A DNA stretch of 18,672 nt from an uncultured Methanobrevibacter sp. (GTDB lineage: Archaea; Methanobacteriota; Methanobacteria; Methanobacteriales; Methanobacteriaceae): the NCBI RefSeq assembly GCF_937906425.1, contig NZ_CALCYR010000154.1, positions 1 through 18,672 of the forward strand. The letters run 5' to 3'. Both the position numbers and the translations under genes were made by a program. Every line of letters starts with the position of its first letter. Position 1 is the stretch's first letter. Below the pieces are notes generated by a model. It ran no database searches. It saw only the letters and a program-made list of their open reading frames with translations, and was not told where the DNA came from. Of this stretch, positions 13,533-18,672 are shown one piece after another.

Positions 13533-16229
13533 ATGAAAAATAAATATTTTTTCTTGTTTTCTCTAATTTTTATCTTGATTTTCAGTCTTTCTGCTTCCAG
13601 TGCAGTTTCCTCGGACATTTCTCAAGATAATTTAAATATTGGTGAAAATGAGAACTCCTTTATTGATTTAAACTCTTATTCTTCTTTAAAAAATTCAAAT
13701 CTTCCTATAAATATTGAGGACGGTGATTCTAGTAGTAATTCTCAAGGTTTAGAAACTCTCCAATTAAATGAGAAAAGTGAGGATGGTAGTTTAGATAATT
13801 TAAGTGTCAGTAAGTCTCATGGCGTTTTTAATGATTTAAGCACTGCTTATGAGGAATCCGGTTTTAATGATTTAAGCACTAACAATAGAGATTCTAATGA
13901 TTTAATCACAGCTTATAAATATCTTGGCTTGGATGATGAAGAATCTGATGATTTGCTTAATGAAAGCACTGAAATTCTTAATGAAAGCGCTGAAATTCTT
14001 AATGAAAGCGCTGAAATTCTTAATGAAAGTGATTATCTCTTTTTAATAAGTCCTGACAATCTGAATATTTTCTTTGATGATTCAAATACATTAAAATCTG
14101 AATATGCTGGTTGTACATTGGTATTTGAAGGAAATTTCACTGATTTAGGTGTTTTAAAGATTTCAGGGGATTCAACTTTAATTACTGCACGTGATAATCT
14201 ATTTAAAAATACTGTATTTTCCATATTGTCAGATAATGTAAGCCTTACAAATCTTAATTTTGATTTGGATGAGGTATTTGATGAAAACAATAATGCAGGT
14301 ATTTTTCTTTTATCTGATAATCTCATCATTTACAACATTACTATGAATTGCACTGTTCCTAAAAACACAAGGGGATTCTGTATTTATGGTGAAGGTTTAA
14401 ATGAGGATAGGATCAGTGGTTTAAGCATTATCAATTCTACATTCAATTATGCATATCCCGGTTTAAACGATTCCTTTGATTATGGCATCTATTTAAATTA
14501 TCTTGATGATGTCATTATTTCAGGAAACCGGATTGAATCCGTTCTTCCATTGGAATCTGTTGATTCCAACAGCAATTACGCTGGATTTGACAGTTATTCC
14601 GTTGGAACACTCGCATTAAACCATATAAATAATTTAAGCTTGTCCTCCAACTACATTCACACATCCGTTAATGGTTCAGGATATGTCAGTCCAAGTCTTG
14701 AAACAATTTTGATTAACGGATCTGAAGGGATTTTAATTGAGGAAAACACTATTCTCGCAGAGGATTTCTACACTGCCAAGGGCAAGGAAAATCATATTGA
14801 AGCAATTCATATCTTCTTCTGTGATGACAGCACAATCATTTCAAATGAAATCGGTGTCAAGACCAGTGGAGGACGTTCTGGAGTGGGATCAGCCTATCCG
14901 ATTTATATAAGCGGTCCTGCAGACAATATGAAAATTGCCTTTAACAATATATCCACAGAAAGTTCCGGTCCAAATATAGGTATCCATTCCCAAAACTACT
15001 TTGGAAACACTCATATCGACATTATAAGCAATTTCATTAATGTCACAGGCCTTGCAAGTACTCATTCATGGGCAATTCTTTCAGGAATTGAAGTTCAGGA
15101 CGATAATGACATTATTATGAACAATACAATCATTGTAAACAATATTGGCAATTTCAATATAAACAACAATATTTACGGAATCAGCTATACGCAAAACATG
15201 AATGGGAATCATACATATGATATCCAGTACAACAATATTACAACAAACGGATATTATGCCATTAAGCTGTCAGGAGCTGATTCATTGCTTACAGATTCAG
15301 TTGTTGCAAACAATGTCCTGAATTCCAAGTCATTAAGTGGAAACAGTGCGGTTACAATTGGTGCAGGTAAAAACAACACCATTTTAAACAACACTGGTGA
15401 TGACTTGAAAAATAAGATGGATGATGATGAAAAACCGAAATGGCTTAAGGATTATTCAAGCCAAGCAAAACCATCATCAAATACTTTCCAATGGATTGCA
15501 AATACTGTAAATGCCGCTTCCAATGGTACAGGCTTTTCAGATAATATTGCTGATGGCAGCGGATTGATTGACAATGGAGGTAACAGCAGCAATGGAAATG
15601 GTACCGGTGATGGAGATTCCCTAATAAGCGGTGATGGAGACTCTGCAGTTAACAGCAATTCATCCCAAGGTGGAAATGAGTTCACTGATTCTAATTCAAG
15701 TTCCTCCTCTGATGGAAATGGAACTGGGGAAATTGAGCTTCCAATCGATCCAAGCAATACAAATCCTGTTCCAGACAACAACGCTACAGAGGCTGTAAAC
15801 TCAACAATAGCCAATCCTGATGAAGATTTTGCCCAAGTTACAAATCAGACAAATTCAGTGGAAAACAATACTGAATTGGTGAATACTACTGAAAATCAGA
15901 ATCAGGACAGTGATGAGGATTCAAATGATTTAAACTTGGATAATGAGGATTCCGATAGCAATCCTGGAGAATCTCCAGATGAATTGGATTCAGACAGTTC
16001 AAGTGAGCCCGATAGTTCAAGCAGTGATTCCACTGTCTCCAGCAAGGCATCAAGCCCTGGATTAAGCGGGGCAGCTGCATCCAAAAAGGCTTATGAACTT
16101 GATAAGGATAAAGATATTATAGTCGATAAGTCTGTTGACAATATTGCTTTGGCAGGAATCTGTTTAATTTTTGTCCTTTTACTTATTATAGGTTATAAAC
16201 GTCAAAAAGATCGTGATGAAGAGGAATAA
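13533..16229 (+). CDS. Adhesin-like secreted beta-helix protein with C-terminal anchor
   Basis: This 898-residue protein has a Sec signal peptide (basic MKNK, then a hydrophobic core, ending near SASSA). Next come a low-complexity N-terminal part with FNDLS repeats and four ILNESAE-type heptapeptides, and a region (about 190-640) rich in Asn, Ile and short strands such as IISGN and ILINGSEGILIEENTI that reads as a right-handed parallel beta-helix (NosD-like). A Ser/Asn/Gly/Asp-rich acidic linker (about 650-850) and a C-terminal membrane helix (about 871-888) with KRQKDRDEEE inside complete it. This is the plan of the adhesin-like proteins abundant in gut Methanobrevibacter, thought to bind protozoa, bacteria or glycans; the ligand is unknown. 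Many N-x-S/T sites are present. The ATG at 13533 is chosen over an in-frame TTG at 13521 because GGAGGATG lies between them. Confidence 0.88.
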   Translation: MKNKYFFLFSLIFILIFSLSASSAVSSDISQDNLNIGENENSFIDLNSYSSLKNSNLPINIEDGDSSSNSQGLETLQLNEKSEDGSLDNLSVSKSHGVFNDLSTAYEESGFNDLSTNNRDSNDLITAYKYLGLDDEESDDLLNESTEILNESAEILNESAEILNESDYLFLISPDNLNIFFDDSNTLKSEYAGCTLVFEGNFTDLGVLKISGDSTLITARDNLFKNTVFSILSDNVSLTNLNFDLDEVFDENNNAGIFLLSDNLIIYNITMNCTVPKNTRGFCIYGEGLNEDRISGLSIINSTFNYAYPGLNDSFDYGIYLNYLDDVIISGNRIESVLPLESVDSNSNYAGFDSYSVGTLALNHINNLSLSSNYIHTSVNGSGYVSPSLETILINGSEGILIEENTILAEDFYTAKGKENHIEAIHIFFCDDSTIISNEIGVKTSGGRSGVGSAYPIYISGPADNMKIAFNNISTESSGPNIGIHSQNYFGNTHIDIISNFINVTGLASTHSWAILSGIEVQDDNDIIMNNTIIVNNIGNFNINNNIYGISYTQNMNGNHTYDIQYNNITTNGYYAIKLSGADSLLTDSVVANNVLNSKSLSGNSAVTIGAGKNNTILNNTGDDLKNKMDDDEKPKWLKDYSSQAKPSSNTFQWIANTVNAASNGTGFSDNIADGSGLIDNGGNSSNGNGTGDGDSLISGDGDSAVNSNSSQGGNEFTDSNSSSSSDGNGTGEIELPIDPSNTNPVPDNNATEAVNSTIANPDEDFAQVTNQTNSVENNTELVNTTENQNQDSDEDSNDLNLDNEDSDSNPGESPDELDSDSSSEPDSSSSDSTVSSKASSPGLSGAAASKKAYELDKDKDIIVDKSVDNIALAGICLIFVLLLIIGYKRQKDRDEEE
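13956..14033 (+). repeat. 21-bp coding tandem repeat in the adhesin-like gene
   Basis: The 21-bp unit coding Leu-Asn-Glu-Ser-Ala-Glu-Ile is repeated at 13956, 13977 and 13998 with a partial copy at 14019. Copies 2 and 3 are identical; copy 1 has ACT for GCT. It is an in-frame array in the stalk-like N-terminal region and could vary in copy number between strains. Confidence 0.9.
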
Positions 16230-16785
16230 GTAAAATTTTAACTTTTTAAAAGAAATTTTGGGTTTTTAGAAAAAATCCTTTCAAGGGTTTTTAATATTTT
16301 GTTTTTTTAATTAAATTTTGTTTGGTTTTTCTAAAATAACTCATTTTTTTACTTTTTTTGTTTTTTTAATGATTTTAATTCTTTTTTATCTTTTTTATTA
16401 TTTATTTTATTTTACTTTTATCTGTTTTAGTTTCTTCTTTTATTTTTATGCATTATTTTATTTATTTTATTTTCTTATTTGACTTTAAAAATTATTCTTT
16501 TTTCTTAATTTCTAATTTAACTAATTTTAATTAAGAATAATTTTTAATTTTCATTTTATTAAAAATTCTTAATTTTTCTTATTTTCCTTAAAACACTATC
16601 TATTTTTTATATTTTTATTCAGTTTTCTTTTAATTTTTTATAAAATTTGAAAAACTTTTAAATTCATTATTAAAATAAAATATTATAAAATCAAATACTT
16701 TAAATAGTAGTTTAAATAGATTTTTAAATGTATTTTAATTAAAGATTAATCTATATTGGTTAGCATTAAATTAAATTGTATTTAA
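16230..16785. other. 556-bp AT-rich gap without a gene
   Basis: Apart from the hairpin at 16271-16292, this stretch is long T-runs on the plus strand up to about 16480 and mixed A/T beyond. No ORF with a ribosome site, RNA gene or clear repeat was seen on either strand. TTTAAATAG words at 16699-16722 may belong to the promoter of the following gene. Confidence 0.6.
16271..16292 (+). terminator. Hairpin terminator after the adhesin-like gene
   Basis: AAAAATCCTT (16271-16280) pairs with AAGGGTTTTT (16283-16292), nine Watson-Crick pairs and one G-T pair less those opened for the loop. It lies 42 bases after the stop and T-runs follow. Confidence 0.5.
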
Positions 16786-16794
16786 GTGATAATA

Positions 16795-18576
16795 ATGGCT
16801 CTTGAAAATTCTAGTGATATGGAAAGACTTCAACAATTGGTTAAATCCTCTCTGTTGGAAATCAATAAACTAAAGATGGAAATAGTGAAACTAAAAGAAA
16901 ATCAAAATTCCCTTACTTCTGAAGAGGAATTTAATTCATTTAAGTCAGAATCTGAAAAATCTTTAAAACTGAAGGATGATGAGATTGCTGAGTTGAAGGA
17001 TAAGTTCAATCAAGAGATTGAAGATTTGCAACTTAAATATGATGAAGATTTAACTCTTAAAAACAGTGAATTGTCTGAATTGAAGGACAAGTACGAAGGT
17101 GAGATTTCAAGTTTGAAATCCCAGTATGAGGATGACTTAAATCTTAAGGAAAATGAAATTTCCCAATTGAAAAATCAGTTTGATGCAGACTTAAAAAAGA
17201 AGAGCCTTGAATTGACTGACTTTTTGGAAAAGTTTGATAAGGACATCAAATCCAAGAACGATGAAATTGATGAGTTGAAAGGAAAATACGATGAAGATAT
17301 CAGCATGAAAAAGCTGGAAATCGAAAATCTGACAAATTCCTTAAATACAAATATAGATGTCTTGAACAAGACAAAGGATCTTCTCTCCACAAAGGACAGC
17401 ACCATTGATGACTTGAACAATAGAATCAAGGAGCTTTCCGATTTGAATGAATCCCTTTCCAACATGAAGGAATCATTTGATGAGGAATTGAACAACTTCA
17501 AAACCATTGAGCTTGGAGAGTTTAATCTTAAATTGAAGGATGCCTTAAATGAGGTCAGTGCAAAGGATAATGAGATTCAATCCATTTCCAATGATTTAAA
17601 GATTTCCAATAATAAGTTGAATGACCTTAAGCGTCAATTGGAACAGTCCAAGGAGGATTACAATGAGGCTAACATTAAGTTGGCTGATGCCTTAAGTTCC
17701 ATAGATGATAAGAATACGGAAATCCAATCACTTAACAAGACAATTTCATCCCAGAAAGAGAATATTCTTGACTTGAAGAACAATTTGGTCAATAAGGACA
17801 ATCTTGTTGCTCTTCAAAGGGAATTGGATTCACGTGATGTAGCTATTAGGGAAAAGGATATTCAAATTCAATTGCTGAAGGACAAGTCTGTTTCCAGAGA
17901 GGAATACTCCAAGGTTCAAAATGAATTGTCCAAAAAGGATCTTCAAATTAAACGCTTGAATGAGGTAAAGGATCTCTTCTTTGAATTGTCTGACAATGAT
18001 TTCATTGATGATAGTGATGATTCCATTGTTAACTTATCCTCAAGTGATGATAAGTCCCTATTGGAGTTAAACAATATTAAGAAAGAGCTGGAATTGGCTA
18101 AGGAAAACAAGGTCAAGTTCAAACTTGTTGACAGCAATGATGATGAAAAGATCATTGAATTGGCTGAGTCCAATATGGAGGAAAGCATTCCTGACGTTAA
18201 TGGTTTGGATATTAAGAAGGTCACTAAAGAAGAAGAGAAAAGTAGTTCTGATGAACTTCAAAAGCTTAAAGAAGAGTTGGAAGGATATAAGTCATCTGTT
18301 GAAGAATTGGAAAAATACAAGGAAGTTTATGACAAGTTAACCGCTCCTCAATTGAAGAACTTAAATTCAATCCAGTCCCAAATATATCACTTGTTGCCTG
18401 ATGAAGCTTTAGACACTTTGTCTTTAAAAGAGTATTTGAATGAGATTGCTTTTAAAAACCTTTCATTTGGTAATACAAAGAATATTCTTAAGAGTTTGGA
18501 AAGAAAAGGCTATGTTGAAGTTGCTAAAAAAGAAAACGACATTTTCTTCTGGAAAAAGCTACCTTTACCTGAATAA
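16795..18576 (+). CDS. Long coiled-coil protein with C-terminal winged-helix-like domain
   Basis: I do not recognise a named family for this 593-residue protein. Residues from about 10 to 430 are almost continuous heptads, with a repeating pattern of about 28 residues (ELKDKYEGEISSLKSQYEDD and similar) in the first 190. An acidic, Ser/Asp-rich break (about 400-425) follows, then more coil (about 480-515). The last 80 residues (LTAPQLKNLNSIQSQIYHLL to the end) look globular: helices, then FGNTKNILKSLERKGYVEVA and a strand IFFWKKL, the shape of a winged helix with recognition helix and wing. No signal peptide, membrane helix or ATPase motif exists, so it is not an SMC ATPase. A cytosolic scaffold or chromosome-associated DNA-binding rod is plausible but inferred. 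The ATG at 16795 has AAGTGAT four bases before it; an in-frame GTG at 16786 is less likely. Confidence 0.8.
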   Translation: MALENSSDMERLQQLVKSSLLEINKLKMEIVKLKENQNSLTSEEEFNSFKSESEKSLKLKDDEIAELKDKFNQEIEDLQLKYDEDLTLKNSELSELKDKYEGEISSLKSQYEDDLNLKENEISQLKNQFDADLKKKSLELTDFLEKFDKDIKSKNDEIDELKGKYDEDISMKKLEIENLTNSLNTNIDVLNKTKDLLSTKDSTIDDLNNRIKELSDLNESLSNMKESFDEELNNFKTIELGEFNLKLKDALNEVSAKDNEIQSISNDLKISNNKLNDLKRQLEQSKEDYNEANIKLADALSSIDDKNTEIQSLNKTISSQKENILDLKNNLVNKDNLVALQRELDSRDVAIREKDIQIQLLKDKSVSREEYSKVQNELSKKDLQIKRLNEVKDLFFELSDNDFIDDSDDSIVNLSSSDDKSLLELNNIKKELELAKENKVKFKLVDSNDDEKIIELAESNMEESIPDVNGLDIKKVTKEEEKSSSDELQKLKEELEGYKSSVEELEKYKEVYDKLTAPQLKNLNSIQSQIYHLLPDEALDTLSLKEYLNEIAFKNLSFGNTKNILKSLERKGYVEVAKKENDIFFWKKLPLPE

Positions 18577-18601
18577 TTTATTTATTCAGTTTTACTTTTT
18601 T
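18569..18601 (+). terminator. Hairpin/T-tract overlapping the coiled-coil gene's stop codon
   Basis: CTGAATAA (18569-18576), whose last three bases are the stop codon, pairs with TTATTCAG (18582-18589) around a five-base loop; TTTTAC and a run of T follow. As at S17e, the stop codon is part of the structure. Confidence 0.65.
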
Positions 18602-18618
18602 TATTAACTTAAACCATT

Positions 18619-18672
18619 TTAAGCATTTTAAGCATTTTAAGCATTAATGCTTAAAATGCTTAAAATGCTTAA
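18619..18672. repeat. Perfect 54-bp palindrome built of 10-bp units
   Basis: The left arm (18619-18645) is three TTAAGCAT words at 10-bp spacing and the right arm (18646-18672) is its exact complement, three ATGCTTAA words at 10-bp spacing, meeting at ATTAAT with no spacer. All 27 pairs match. It touches the window end, so its full length is unknown; on the left the next base pair cannot be tested. It lies 43 bases after the coiled-coil gene. Confidence 0.95.

Noticed and set aside
15452..16084. Minus-strand ORFs opposite the adhesin-like gene's linker
   Set aside because: Shadows of Ser/Asp/Asn-rich low-complexity codons; no ribosome sites or protein-like features.
18619..18672. Possible CRISPR-like repeats at the window end
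   Set aside because: The units are contiguous 10-mers with no unique spacers and form one inverted array, not a repeat-spacer array.

Overview
The window reads as chromosomal DNA of a methanogenic archaeon of the order Methanobacteriales, most likely a gut-type Methanobrevibacter. The evidence is a ribosomal protein S17e gene, a GHMP-type archaeal shikimate kinase, an archaeal-type aspartate-semialdehyde dehydrogenase, TATA-box promoters with AGGTGA-type ribosome sites, a large secreted beta-helix adhesin-like protein with a C-terminal membrane anchor, and very AT-rich, T-tract-filled intergenic DNA. The genus is inferred from style and family content, not from a search.

Layout. 1-911: a nitroreductase gene with markedly less AT-biased codons (probably acquired), then a start-less 72-codon ORF remnant on the minus strand. 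912-3734 (minus strand): a GT4 glycosyltransferase, a small CPHC thioredoxin/glutaredoxin-like protein, and an SppA-like S49 peptidase homologue that seems to lack its serine nucleophile. 3937-6861: shikimate kinase, a convergent SplB-like radical SAM protein, then chorismate mutase and ribosomal protein S17e two bases apart. 6862-7524: a repeat-rich gap with an 18-bp tandem array, a 98-bp MITE-like element and a 12-bp array. 7525-12081: aspartokinase, DapA, DapB and Asd, the shared aspartate/lysine entry steps, all on the plus strand but with wide gaps. 12267-13109: a NapH/CcoG-like membrane iron-sulfur protein. 13533-16229: the adhesin-like protein. 16795-18576: a long coiled-coil protein with a probable winged-helix C-terminus. 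18619-18672: a perfect 54-bp palindrome running off the end of the window.

How the genes work together. Aspartokinase, Asd, DapA and DapB convert aspartate to tetrahydrodipicolinate for lysine (and, up to the semialdehyde, threonine and methionine). Shikimate kinase and chorismate mutase belong to aromatic amino acid synthesis. The glycosyltransferase, SppA-like protein and adhesin-like protein concern the envelope.

The most unusual signal is between the genes. After at least five genes (sppA, aroK, dapB, asd and the NapH-like gene) the 3' end of the gene, or the DNA starting at its stop codon, is repeated in tandem downstream with unit sizes of about 41-65 bp and different degrees of decay. 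At dapB the repeated unit includes a hairpin/T-tract terminator. No complete novel defence or mobile system was recognised.
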